Origin: Ariolimax columbianus
Lineage: Eukaryota > Mollusca > Gastropoda > Stylommatophora > Arionidae
Assembly: GCA_036924085.1 (NCBI GenBank)
Contig: JAVGWX010000019.1
Span: 18,229,131 to 18,293,130, forward strand
Direction of reading: 5' to 3'
DNA length: 64,000 bases
The position numbers and the translations under genes are program-made. Under the pieces are notes generated by a model, which ran no database searches, was not told the origin of the DNA, and saw only the letters and a list, made by a program, of their open reading frames with translations. Below are positions 32,841-43,541 of this stretch, piece after piece (the stretch's first letter is position 1; each line of letters starts with the position of its first letter).

Positions 32841-34559
32841 TCAAGAACTGTAAATCGGATATCAAGTTACAGATGGGTAGTCTGGATCGTGTTAATACCG
32901 AGAACTGTACTCAATTCCTTTGTCACGACAGATGCACTAAAACCACACTGCCACTCGGATCTATCTGAAAATAAAGGTTTAAAACAAAAATATGTAGCAC
33001 ATTAATGGTTTTAGAACTCACAAGTCGTTTCCTCTAATATATGCTGCTTTACATAGAGTAACGTGAACCACGGCACTCTCGCAAGGTGATACATATATTC
33101 TATTGATCTCAACCGGCGTCCTTTGACACCTGATGAAAACGAACTTGTTGACATGACATATAGAAACCATTAGCCGGGCAGGTAAGATAACGGTGCTATT
33201 TTATGCTGACAATTTTGTACAGAGATAATAAGAAACGCACGCATGCATACATCCTTCGTGGAGAGATTTCAGAAATAAGGAGGTTTCTTTAAATTACCTT
33301 CCACTGGACTGGAGAGATATTGGAGGACATGAATCTACCTGAAGTTCTAAATGTGACACCTCATTGATTCGTGTGTTCGTAAGCTGTGAACTTTTTGTTC
33401 TGACACATTGAACAAGCATATAGAACGGGCAGGTATGTTGTAAGGGTTTGCATCAATTTGCGCACCAGATACGGAAATGAAGGTGCAAGAGTTTCTTGCA
33501 TTTAAAAAGGTATGTTGGAAAATTCCCGTATCAATGGCTCGTGAGAAACGGAAATGAAAGTGGATAGCAAAAATTGTCTTGCGGGTGCAATATGATGGTA
33601 GCTCGAGGGCTGATTTTGAGTGATTTACTGTAAATCAAACGTGTACCACGTTTCTCTTCGAGTGTGGTTATCAGAAACTGTGTGGATGAGTTCCAGATTG
33701 CGTGACTAAGAAAGTTAAGTGGTCCTCTCGTTTTAAGTATACTTCGAGTGGAAAGGATGCTCTTTTCTCGAACTTTCCTGTCTCAGATACTTGACGGAGC
33801 ACGTGTGTTTAGGAGAATTGTCAGCCCCTCTCCCCACAGAACTAGAGATCTACCCATGCAGTGTATGTGATTTGATCCGAGTGGAGCCAGGTGCGTACAT
33901 CCTATGTAAAATGCCGCATTGCTCGCGAAATTTACCGTCTTATAACCTGCCAAATGTTGTTTCTGAGTTTGATATAGCACCAAAAAAATATGGTAACAAA
34001 TTTATTATTCTTAGATACTTGATCAACAACGAACAAATCAATCAGTGACCATCATACTTAAATGCGGCTATAAGAACAACAATAAACCCTCCGCTACTTC
34101 ACCCGTTCTGTGGTCCGTCTAAAAACGGGGCGCTAACCCTGTATAATGATTTCCATTTCGGCTTTCCAGTTCTTTTCGCCAAGTTTCATTTTCTTGGTCT
34201 CTCTTTCGCCTTTCCTCTGAGGTCTATAGCACGGCAGCTCTGTTGCTAGTGTCATGTGTTCTCCGTAGAGACAAACGAAATACCCATTTAAGTAAATTGT
34301 TAAATTGCATGTTGGTACTTCAACATTCTACATTCTACATCGTCGTACACGAGCAAGCTTCAAACTACTAAGATAGCAGGCCGACCAACACTTGACAGGT
34401 TCCTCGCTATTTTCTTTCCCGTACAGCCGAGATACACTCCTTCAGTTTTCTCAGATGTAACCCCTAATTGCATTGCATTACTTAAAGTCGCGAAGAAAAT
34501 ACAGAATTTGAGATTTTTAAAATCCTCTTGAAAACCTTACAAGTAATTTATTAGCAAAT
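32841..34559. other. 1.7 kb with no recognised feature
   Basis: No array and no family match. The ORF pair at 33783-34048 (66 and 85 codons on opposite strands) has no motif. Confidence 0.45.
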
Positions 34560-34853
34560 ACTAGTATGACCTACGAAGAGTCAAAACGGCTTATTAGAGA
34601 TAGATACATGACCAAATGGGAAACCAAACATACTTACACCAAAAACGATGCCTATTACCAGCTGAACAGAAGAGAGCAGGTCGTGGTCTTCAGAGTTCGC
34701 ACTGGCCACAATAGACTGAGGTACCACCTATTCAACCAGTGGCAACACTAGACAAGCTCTATGGCAGTGTCGACAGCCTCAGGATGACCGCTGCTTTTTT
34801 CAAAAAAATAATGGTTACTGTCTGACTGCGTACGAAGAAGAAGAAGAAGATAT
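34560..34853 (+). mobile_element. LINE-RH copy 2 with internal deletion
   Basis: Reads TYEESKRLIRDRYMTKWETK, NDAYYQLNRREQVVVFRVRT + GHNRLRYHLFN. Then about 120 bases are missing, removing the whole zinc-knuckle segment: TTCAA joins CCAGTGGCAACACTAG, a junction with CCA-scale microhomology. Ends GACTGCGTACGAAGAAGAAG. No TSD that I can defend. Confidence 0.88.
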
Positions 34854-34877
34854 AGTGGTTCGTGAGCCTTGGTGTGG

Positions 34878-35412
34878 TCTTTTGTTGTTGTTTGCGAATA
34901 CCCACAATGAGTAGGTTAATCTTTTGTGCGCCCTAAAAAGGGCGTTAAGTGGCGGGTTGTCGTAGCTTTCCTCACATCCCGAGCGTGCTGACGAAGGTGG
35001 ACCGGGGTCCTCCAGACGGTTGTGCTAGGCTTGGCTTCATCTACGGGGATCACGTCGAACTTTGTTAGTCAGACTGTTGTACTGGACAACAGCCTGTTTC
35101 CAGGACGATCAACGAGGAGGTCAGGTGAATGTCTTGGCCAGTATATTTCTCCTGACCCTGGCTAAGATTGTCTGATCAGTGTGTTTTGCCTGACCAGACG
35201 TTAGCCTCAACGTCCCGTCAGGTGAGGGTCTTTGCCAGTATATTTCTCCTGAGCCTGGCTAACATTGTCTGATCAGTGTGTTTTGCCTGACCAGACGTTA
35301 GCCTCAACGTCCCGTCAGGTGAGGGTCTTGGCCAGTATATTTCTCCTGCCCCTGGCTAACATTGTCTGATCAGTGTGTTTTGCCTGACCAGAGACGTTAG
35401 CCTCAACGTCCC
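34878..35412 (-). mobile_element. CAA element with 97-bp triplication
   Basis: Tail at the left (TTTTGTTGTTGTTTGCG as read on plus), body to about 35120. Then the 5' portion is present three times at exact 97-bp steps (TCAGGTGA at 35121, 35218 and 35315), each with CCAGTATATTTCTCCTG, CATTGTCTGATCAGTGTGTT and GACGTTAGCCTCAACGTCCC. The triplicated part includes bases outside the normal element (TTAGCCTCAACGTCCC), so one unit spans the element's 5' edge and flank. Confidence 0.9.
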
Positions 35413-35742
35413 TGGTGTAGTCTGTGTAGAGTCGTGTGTGGCACTGCGAAGGACATCTATTATAGATATATGTAAAACTAAATGTACTTTTATCATGTGT
35501 ACGGCATAGGTTAGATAGGCTATGGTGAGGTAGCACTAGCTCAGACGACCCGCCATCTTGAGACAGATTGAGAATCAGCGATTTTAGGCTTACCGTTTCT
35601 AGAGCTTCGTTTTGAGCCAAGACAAGGATAATAAACGTCTTACAAGGGTTTTGGATGTTAATGGTCGGGTACGAATAAGCATGAATTGTTGAGTCCTGTA
35701 CCATGGAAAGGTTTTTTACAAAGGGTTTAGTCGACCATTTTA

Positions 35743-35803
35743 ACAGAGTAAAAGAAACTAGTTGTATATAGACTCTGCAGAGTCTTCTAAACCAGTATAA
35801 AGA
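35743..35803 (+). mobile_element. CR1-like LINE 3' UTR fragment
   Basis: GTAAAAGAAACTAGTTGTAT, then AGACTCTGCAGAGTCTTCTA and AACCAGTATA match 8299-8350. Confidence 0.6.
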
Positions 35804-36080
35804 AATTAAAGTTATCAGCCTTGATTAAAACCTTTGAAAAAAAAGTCTTCTGTATTTGACACCAGCTGCAATAATTGCGCTCATGCTTCATACACACAGA
35901 GAAGACGACAAGAAATGGCCAATAAACACTGAACAAATTGATACAATATACATATATATATATGCGCATAGAGAGATTGACAGAGAGAATGAGAGGCGAC
36001 AGAGTGATGTAGAGAGGAATGAAAAGCATCACAAAGGGAGACAGGTGAATACACGTATATATAAAGTTAGATAAATAAAT

Positions 36081-36929
36081 CTAAGCTTCATAACGAAAAG
36101 CTACCCAAGCATGGACTGGACCCATGCATACACCGACGGTTCTGTAACAAATACTACACAGAACGCAGGGACAGGAGCATTCCTGAACCTACCAAATGGC
36201 AGAAAAATCACACTGTCATTCGCTACTTGTAAGTACACAAGCAATTTCAGAGCGGAGGCAGAGGCACTGAGGGCGGCAGTTGAAGAAATGGTGACACACA
36301 GTGAAAATGAAAGCCATATAGTCCTGCTTACAGATGCTCTCGCCGTAGTCACAGCGCTAAAAAGCCAGAAAAATACTGAGCTTAATGACTTAAGAGCAGC
36401 ACTCTGCAAACTGTGCCAGCAGTCCGCACCAAAAAGGGTAGTGGTACAGTGGGTCCCATCACAAGGCAACGAGGAGGCAGACAGACTGGTAAAAGAAGGT
36501 GCAAGACTACCACAAACAGATACTAGTATAACGTACGAAGAGTCAAAACGGCTTATCAAAGCCAGATACATGACCAAATGGGAAACCGAACATACTGGTT
36601 ACACCAAAAACGATGCCTATTACCAGTTGAACCGAAGAGAGCAGGTCGTTGTCTTCAGACTTCGCACTGGCCACAATAGACTGAGGTACCACCTATTCAA
36701 CAAATTGAAGATAGGGTGTACCGACGAATGCCCGTGCGGTACTGGTAAAATGACCGCTGAACATCTGCTGCAGAACTGCCCGATATACGAGGATCTGAGG
36801 GAGCAGATGTGTCATCACCAGTGGAACTGCAAGACAAGCTCTATGGCAGTGGCGACAGCCTCAGGATGACCGCCGCTTTTTTCGAAAACATAATGGTTAC
36901 TGTCTGACTGCGTACGAAGAAGAAGAAGA
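36081..36929 (+). mobile_element. LINE-RH copy 3, youngest-looking, 12-bp TSD
   Basis: Flanked by AGATAAATAAAT at 36069-36080 and 36930-36941. 5'-truncated just upstream of the RNase H domain, ends TCTGACTGCGTACGAAGAAG plus GAA tail. It carries the best ORF of the window (separate entry). A (GA)n microsatellite follows the downstream TSD. Confidence 0.95.
36111..36869 (+). pseudogene. LINE RNase H domain plus C-terminal zinc knuckle (252 codons)
   Basis: RNase H degrades the RNA strand of the cDNA hybrid during retrotransposition. Visible active-site acidic residues: D9 (YTDGS), E49 or E51 (RAEAEAL), D75 (LLTDAL) and D124 (GNEEADRL). Between W114 and G119 the copy reads WVPSQGNEEAD where copy 1 has WVPSRCNIQSNEEED, so four codons including the usual His-containing loop are deleted; activity is doubtful. 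A second region 141-230 holds YYQLNRREQVVVFRLRTGHN and a C-x-C-x8-H-x4-C knuckle (C207, C209, H218, C223). Near codon 234 one base is lost relative to copy 4 (ATGTGGCCATC to ATGTGTCATC), so the last 19 codons are out of frame. The ATG is probably not a true start; the RT part is missing upstream. No host promoter seen. Confidence 0.93.
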
Positions 36930-36937
36930 AGATAAAT

Positions 36938-36942
<5 letters not shown>

Positions 36943-36988
<46 letters not shown>

Positions 36989-36993
36989 CAGAG
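36943..36993. repeat. (GA)n microsatellite
   Basis: About 50 bases of GA with two interruptions, immediately after LINE-RH copy 3. Confidence 0.97.
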
Positions 36994-37587
36994 ATGGTTA
37001 AGAGAAATTAATTATAAAAACGGGCTCGGAACCCGGAAGTGCTGATGATAAATTTACAGCGAAACAGTAATGTATCTCAGAAACAACAATGGAGCCGAAT
37101 TTAAAACGCCCCAACCTAGAAACGGCAATGAATAAACAGAATCTAAACAAAAAATTGACCCCCCAAAAAATCAGAAAAAAATTACTGCTGAAGCTAATTC
37201 CCAATACTGTGCAACACGACCAATGCACAGCAGGGAATCCGAGATCTTGACATGGAAAAAAAAAACATGTCTCAAATTTCAAACCATTGAAGACACGTGG
37301 TTCGGGACAAACATGCAGAATCTTTGACACGTCCCTAAAGCAAGTCGGATTCATGTTTTCTTTCTTTTTTTCTCATCTGATGTTGTGATTTCCGGGTGAA
37401 TCATTCCAAAACTCGTGCCAGAAATTTACTGTAAAACTTGTCTGCTATCTGGTTAGTATATCCTGATACTGCACATTATTTATTGCGCACGTGATCCGCT
37501 AGGCTGTTTCCTGCAGCTGCGCTTGAAATTCGAATATTATAAGGGAATATTTCAACAGGACCGCGACCAGATACTGGTATAGAAAGA

Positions 37588-37738
37588 TACAGTCGCTGAC
37601 AATAATGCAAGCCAATTAGTGGCGTGCTAATAGACACCGCATCTTTACTTTAATGCTCGTGTGGAAAATTTGTCAAGGACAAGTCGAGGTTTAAGAAATC
37701 CGAGAGTCACAGTCTTGACTACCGTAATCTATTAAATC
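37588..37738 (+). repeat. dispersed repeat, copy 1 (pair with 40510-40662)
   Basis: Shares CGCTGACAATAATGCAAGCC + AATTAGTGG, GCTAATAGAC, then GAAATC and TTGACTA, TAATC with the partner. About 150 bases, diverged, same orientation. No domain recognised. Confidence 0.7.
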
Positions 37739-38501
37739 ATCTAAGAATGGGATGATAAAGTTTAAAAAAAAAATGCATCCAATAGCAGATACTGTTGTCG
37801 GAGATGAAAGGCTGGTGACTTCATTGTACTATGCCACAGTTTGTGTGATGTGCGGTGCTCATTTTTATTCATCGCTACCTTTCTTTCCTTAACAGGTACC
37901 CGTTTAGAAATAAACCTCTTATACAACTGGGTAGACTAAAGCGTGCCAGTATGTGCAGTTGAACCCCGGAAAAAGCGAGTGCTCTACTAACACTCTAAAC
38001 CAATAATAAATATGACCTTATGAATTACGTGATCCTGTTGCACTGTTAGGTCCTCTTTTGAAGCACACCAGGAGGATTTGGACTTGCTCCTGCAGTCGTG
38101 GGGGCATTCAATGTACCAATCCAGGTTTTATAATGTTGAATATGACAATATAAAAAAAAGCCTGATCTTTACTCAGGTTTTGAATTCAGGTCCTAGTGAC
38201 CAGAAACCCGACATCAACACCACCCAGCTCGCCTCGCCTCGTATTTCAATATCCTATTTTTCTGCTGCCTTGTTGGTAATCTGTTTAAGAGAAATGCTTC
38301 GGAAATAAACCCTGAGAAAAAAATATGCATTCAGTGCTACCTACAGTAGTCTTGATTACGTCTTGTCACTGTATTAATGCAGCTGGGGACGAGAGCGAGA
38401 GGTTGACGCGCATAGCTCTTCCAGTTTAATTAATTCAAACGAAAGTTACAGCATCTTCAGTTCCTAAAACGTATGCACCCCGTTGGACTATTATTATCCT
38501 A

Positions 38502-39103
38502 CTTAGGGCATACGGTAAGTATTTATATTGAATACATTTAACTATTTAAGGCATAAGGAAAGTATTAATATTGAATACATTTAACTATTTAAGGCCTAAG
38601 GAAAGTATTTATATTGAATACATTTGACTATTTAAGGCATAAGGAAAGTATTTATATTGAATACATTTAACTATTTAGGGCATAAGGTAAGTATTTATAT
38701 TGAATACATTTAACTATTTAAGGCATAAGGTAAGTGTTTATGTTGTATACATTTAACTATTTAGGGCATAAGGAAAGTATTTATGTTGTATACATTTAAC
38801 TATTTAGGGCATAAGGTAAGTGTTTATGTTGTATACATTTAACTATTTAGGGCATAAGGAAAGTATTTATGTTGTATACATTTAACTATTTAGGGCATAA
38901 GGTAAGTGTTTATGTTGTATACATTTAACTATTTAGGGCATAAGGTAAGTGTTTATGTTGTATACATTTAACTATTTAGGGCATAAGGTAAGTGTTTATG
39001 TTGTATACATTTAACTATTTAGGACATAAAGTAAGTGTTTATATTGTATACATTTAACTATTTAGGGCATAAGGAAAGTGTTTATATTGTATACATTTAA
39101 AGA
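38502..39103. repeat. 43-bp minisatellite, 14 units
   Basis: Unit GGGCATAAGGTAAGTGTTTA + TGTTGTATACATTTAACTATTTA, first steps at 38507 and 38550. Early units read GGAAAGTATTTATATTGAATAC; later ones GGTAAGTGTTTATGTTGTATAC. The later type dominates and alternates GGTAAG/GGAAAG, a sign of two-unit amplification. Confidence 0.96.
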
Positions 39104-39164
39104 AAATTATGACGAACATTTAGTTGTACATTTAGTCAGTTTACTTTGGATGCAACTTGTGGCA

Positions 39165-39415
39165 GGTATAGATATGGCAGGTATATATCTAGCAAGTATA
39201 GTTTTGGTAAGTATAGATCTAGCAGGTATATATATATATATATCTAGCAAGTATATTTCTGGTAGGTAGATCTGGCAGGTGTAATAGTTCTGACAGATCT
39301 AGAAGTTCTGGCAGATATAAATCTGCACGTATACTTCTGGCAGGTACACACCTAACATGTACAGCTCTGAAAGGTATAGATCTAGCAGATATTGTTCTGA
39401 CACCGCGCCGGACAA
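39165..39415. repeat. degenerate GGCAGGTATAGATCTAGCA array
   Basis: About 20 imperfect 10- to 14-base motifs (GCAGGTATA, ATCTAGCAAGTATA, TTCTGGCAGGT) with a short (TA)n at 39226-39242. Confidence 0.8.
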
Positions 39416-40509
39416 GTAACAAACTTTATCTACTATTCCAATCAATAGGTCTTTATCTGGGACAAATAACAACACCAATAATAACACATAGCAAACATTA
39501 ATACAGATTGAGATCTGATCACCTGTTCAATCAAGGACCGCCCCCACCCCCGACATATCACAGTTTATTTTACTGTTTTGGCGCTCTGTCTCCACTATAT
39601 ATTCCTATACACTCATTCCTCCACACTCGGTAGACATTTTGGTGTTGAAAATTTATACAAAGCAAAATCATTAGTTGGTGGGGCTTCTACCCTAGACAGG
39701 AGTTGCCATTCATAATATCCGTTATTACATCATTTTGGTGAGGCACACCTATTCAACCACCGATTGAGTCTTTTTGCTTATATCAGTTCAGTTCAGATGC
39801 CCCCCCCCCCCCCTAATCGAAGGTCGGTTGCAATAGATCTGCAGTGTACTCTATCTCTTGCCGTAATGGTGAAATCTGAGAGGCTTTTCCCATCTCCCGA
39901 TATTACTCACCCACTTGAAACATTGTCTGCCTCTTGAACGACTGTTCAATGACAGTCCAATATCATGCGCAGAAAATTATATAACGCATGTATCCACTTG
40001 GCCTGATCTCGTTCAAGGTGACATGTACGTCCCAATTGACCTGTACGTCCCCGATGACATGCACGTGATGATGGACCCAACTAAAAATATAGTGCACCCG
40101 CTGGTATATTACTAAGACAATCTCTCCACTTCAGAGCTCCTCTCCTGCTTCGTCTTCATATACTATAACAAAAACAGAACGACAGGTAAAAAGGAAGAGA
40201 AGAATATATATGAGTCGGGGATTTCCGTAATTCCGTGATCTTCTCCATCCTGTCTTTTATTTAAACAAATTCTTTTGTCCCTCGGGTATTCCATCAGCAT
40301 TCTCTCATATTTCCCATTGATAAAAATTGACGGTTTTACAGTAACGGAGAAGTTCATTAACCAAAACTGCTTCACAGAACATTACTCATCTGGATCGGTT
40401 TCTCGGAGCTGCCTATCTGCGATGAGCAACACCCAGAGTGCAACAACGGGCGCCTTGGAACCAGCATCTGTGAAAGCGCACTTGTGATAGCCTCGGAAGA
40501 GATGAATAC

Positions 40510-40662
40510 ACTCGCTGACAACAATGCAAGCCAATTAGTGGTCTGCTAATAGACGCGTCTTTATGTTAGTGCTTGGAATGATGCTTTGTCGAGACACAGA
40601 CGATGTGTCAGAAATCTCAAAGAGTATTTTGACTATCATAATCCGCTGAATCAACGAAGGAG
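40510..40662 (+). repeat. dispersed repeat, copy 2 (pair with 37588-37738)
   Basis: See copy 1. A 62-codon ORF starts here (40586-40774) but is not conserved in copy 1. The mariner C-terminus begins about 330 bases downstream on the same strand; a link between them is possible but unproven. Confidence 0.7.
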
Positions 40663-40991
40663 CGTGTTGGATTCCGGAATACTTGAAAATAATTACGAAG
40701 AACGTCGTCACAAACACACAGAACCATATCTGAAGTCATTTCCGGTCACCAAGTCACATTGCTTGACGCGGTGAAAGAGAGATGTTCGTCACTTTGATAG
40801 GCACAATTAGCATAAGAATACCAGGGGAAAAAAACAGGTCTATCTTGGAAAACTCTTTAATCTACATGGTTTGACTTGTATGTCGTATAATCAGAAAATG
40901 ATGTAAAAATAGCTTTCTGGCGTCATCAGAAGTTTAGCAGAAGAATCTTGTAGAGTATCTAATGCATTTCCGTCAGGGAACAAAGAACATC

Positions 40992-41225
40992 ATGGCCCAT
41001 CCACCACACTCATCGAACCTGGCACTTAGTGACCTCCTTCTGTTACCAAACATGAAGAATCCGCTTCGTGGACCTTGTTTTTCTGACGTCTAGGACTTGA
41101 TTACTGAACTAGAGACGGGGTTCTGGGACCAGATGGGGGAGTTCTACAATAAAGGTATCAGGATCGCGAAGAATATATGGGAGAAGTGTTCCGTCTTGCA
41201 GGGTGAGTACATAGAGATGGACTAA
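40992..41225 (+). pseudogene. mariner transposase C-terminal fragment
   Basis: Reads MAHPPHSSNLALSDLLLLPN MKNPLRG, then PCFSDV, an in-frame TAG, DLITELETGF, IRIAKNIWEKCSVLQGEYIE + MD and TAA. It aligns with the PHPPYSPDLAPCDFFLFPxL ... W-KCI-L-GDYVE tail of mariner transposases; the Asp of ALSD corresponds to the third catalytic Asp. The rest of the gene is not present upstream. LINE-RH copy 4 inserted 48 bases after the stop codon. Confidence 0.88.
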
Positions 41226-41273
41226 AGTTTGCACGTTTCAAAGTAAGTGCACTACTTCATACTAAAGTTTAGA

Positions 41274-41580
41274 GTTGAACAGAAGAGAGCAGGTCGTGGT
41301 CTTCAGACTCCGCACAGGCCACAACAGACTGAGGTACCACCTATTCAATAAACTGAAGATAGGTGGCACTGACGAATGCACTTGTCGTACAGGGAAAATG
41401 ACCGCTGAACATCTGTTGCAAAACTACCCGATATACGAGGACCAGAGAAAGCACATGTGGCCATCACCAGTGGCAACACTAGACAAGCTATATGGCAGTG
41501 TCGACAACCTCAGGATGACATCTGCTTTCTTCGAACAAATACAGGTTGACGTCTGACAGCGTACGAAGAAGAAGAAGAAG
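41274..41580 (+). mobile_element. LINE-RH copy 4, short 5'-truncated copy with TSD
   Basis: Flanked by ATACTAAAGTTTAGA (41259-41273) and ATACTAAAGAGTAGA (41581-41595), 13 of 15 matching. The insert starts at GTTGAACAGAAGAGAGCAGG and ends GACAGCGTACGAAGAAGAAG. The 93-codon frame is open from 41275 to its natural stop at 41554-41556: REQVVVFRLRTGHNRLRYHL, CTCRTGKMTAEHLLQNY (last knuckle Cys changed to Tyr), then FFEQIQVDV. Confidence 0.95.
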
Positions 41581-41939
41581 ATACTAAAGAGTAGAACATA
41601 TCGACCATCACTCGCTTGATTTATATCATTAAATCTCACAACATTAATACGGCCATAAAGCGAAAACTCCTGTCTTTATGAGTTATGAATAGCTCAACTA
41701 ATGTAATTTGTGTCTGTAAAATGCCTTATAAATGAAGAACAATCTTTTGAAAGGATAATTAGTTTATGTTATTTCTGTTAAATCATTAGTTAAATATAAA
41801 TGTCCATATACAAATGAAACTCTTAAGACGGTTGTATTTTAAGTTTTAGTATATTTATAAATCAATAAAAACGGTTCAGCCACCTCTTGAGCATAAGTAT
41901 ATCATATTATCACATGTTGGCCTATCTACACCTGATGTA

Positions 41940-42084
41940 GTTATATGTCACAATTTCTAGAAGATGAGGTTATATGTCACAATTTCTAGAAGATGAGGTT
42001 ATATGTCACAATTTCTAGAAGATGAGGTTATATGTCACAATTTCTAAAAGATGAAGTTATATGTCACATTTTTTAGAATATGAG
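41940..42084. repeat. 29-bp minisatellite, 5 units
   Basis: GTTATATGTCACAATTTCTA + GAAGATGAG at 41940, 41969, 41998, 42027 and 42056; the last two are diverging. Confidence 0.95.
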
Positions 42085-42091
42085 GGTTGTT

Positions 42092-42280
42092 GTTGGTGTG
42101 AAGGTTGCTCGTTCTTGTTTATTGGTGCCCTCAATGAGTAATATTAATCTTTTATGCGCCCTCAAAAGTGCATTAAGTTGTAGTAGCTTTCCTCACATCT
42201 CGAGCTTGCTGATGGTGGACCGTAGTCCTCCTGGCGGTTGTGATATGCTTGGCTTCATCTGCGTGCCGCTCACTACTGTG
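42092..42280 (-). mobile_element. CAA element, 3' part (split by tSINE-A)
   Basis: GTGCCCTCAATGAGTAATAT, TTTTATGCGCCCTCAAAAGT and CTCCTGGCGGTTGTGATATG to CGCTCACTACTG. The remaining 5' part is at 42541-42662. Confidence 0.85.
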
Positions 42281-42539
42281 GGATTTTTTTGGGTTAGTTT
42301 TGCGTTCACCTTCTTTCTTTATTCCACAAGGCGGTGTGTGTTGCATCATGTTTTATTTTGCGCCTGTAGGCCCAGTGCATCCGACTTCGACATTCATGTT
42401 ATGTAAGGGTCTGCTTCCTCCTGCATTTTCTAAGGGTTTGCTTACCTGGGGTAACGGCTGTGCTGTGATGGGGAGCAAACCCAGCACTCTCGGTTTGGGA
42501 ACCGGTGTCACTTAACCACTAGCCCTCGCGGTTCCCACA
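42281..42539 (-). mobile_element. tSINE-A copy inserted in a CAA element
   Basis: On minus: GGGAACCGCGAGGGCTAGTG + GTTAAGTGACACC (A-box), GGGTTTGCTCCCC (B-box-like), AGGAAGCAGACCCTTACATA, GGCGCAAAATAAAACATG and a 3' end GGTGAACGCAAAACTAACCC with AAAAAAA. It interrupts the CAA element between CACTACTG and GCGGAGATCGCG. TSD not clear. Confidence 0.88.
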
Positions 42540-42540
42540 G

Positions 42541-42662
42541 CGGAGATCGCGCGAATATCCCATCTCGTTAGCCAGGCTGTTATGAAAACTGCCCGTTTCC
42601 AGGTTGATCTACCTGGACGTAAGGTGTGGCTACTATATTTTACCTGAGCCTGACCAACATGC
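42541..42662 (-). mobile_element. CAA element, 5' part (split by tSINE-A)
   Basis: GCGAATATCCCATCTCGTTA, GCCAGGCTGTTATGAAAACT, GCCCGTTTCCAGG and ATATTTTACCTGAGCCTGAC, collinear with 31470-31610. Confidence 0.82.
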
Positions 42663-42909
42663 CCGTCTTTTTCGTTTGCCTGTGGATAGTCTCCTTTCAT
42701 CTCGTCGTTGTACTTAATTTAACTACTTTTAACTTTTCTTTTGTTGCGAGATATATTGGCTCTCCTTTCCTTCTGAAGCATACTTGAGAAGATATACCGG
42801 GGTCCACCAGCCTGTAGTGCAATGCGTTTCTCCTCAGTAAGCTGACCACTATGGCAGTTATAGATATCTACCTCTTTGACCAGGCTACTCTAACACACAA
42901 TAAGTCTAA

Positions 42910-43541
42910 ATGATATTGCTCTTCAACAGGTCCATGAGTTCAAGTATTTGGGCATAATTTTTTCGCCAGGTGGGTAGGATCGACAGGGAAATCGAGACAA
43001 GGTGAAAGAAAGCATCTACGGTGACTTATCAGCTGTCCCCATTGCTTAGACACCCGAGCGTTAGTTTGTCAACAAAGCAACAGCTGATAAACAGTATATT
43101 TATGCCGATTTTGGACTACCAGTGCCAAACATGGCCTCTGTCAAGGGCGTGCGAGAGCAGAATTTTGACTTGTGAAATGAAGTGTTTGAGGAAAGTTTTC
43201 GGTGTCACCAGGAGAGACAGAATGCTGAATGACGACATTTGAAGTATGGTCGGTACTACGTCTTGTGCCGAATACATTTCCAGGCAGAAAATAAGTGGGT
43301 TTGGTCATCTCATAAGAATGCACCCTCATCATCTTCCACTGATGGCTTACAATGCTGGTAGATCTTGCTATAGGGCAAGGAGGCGGCCGCGAGGTAGGTG
43401 GATAGATGACATTAGAGTGATTGTGCAACGACAGGGGCTCACATTGACCGACGCAGCGCACTTGGCGCAGGATATACGACTCAAGCTCCCCACGACGCTA
43501 AACGGCACAAGTGGAAAGAAAACTAACTAACTAACTCTAAC
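42910..43541 (+). pseudogene. LINE RT C-terminal region with AACT tail
   Basis: QQVHEFKYLGIIFSPGG, a frameshift, RIDREIETR, then QLSPLLRHPSVSLSTKQQLI, LDYQCQTWPLSRACESRILT, CEMKCLRKVFGVTRRDR, a TGA at 43240-43242, SMVGTTSCAEYISRQKISGF + GHLIRM and RARRRPRGRWIDDI. These are thumb and C-terminal landmarks of an animal LINE RT (YLG, YQCQTW, GHLxRM, RPRGRW). The 3' end is AACTAACTAACTAACT (43519-43534), a 4-bp tail unlike the GAA or ATT tails of other LINEs here. Confidence 0.9.

Noticed and set aside
35121..35412. Riboswitch-like or ncRNA tandem structure
   Set aside because: The three 97-bp units are explained as a triplicated transposon edge.
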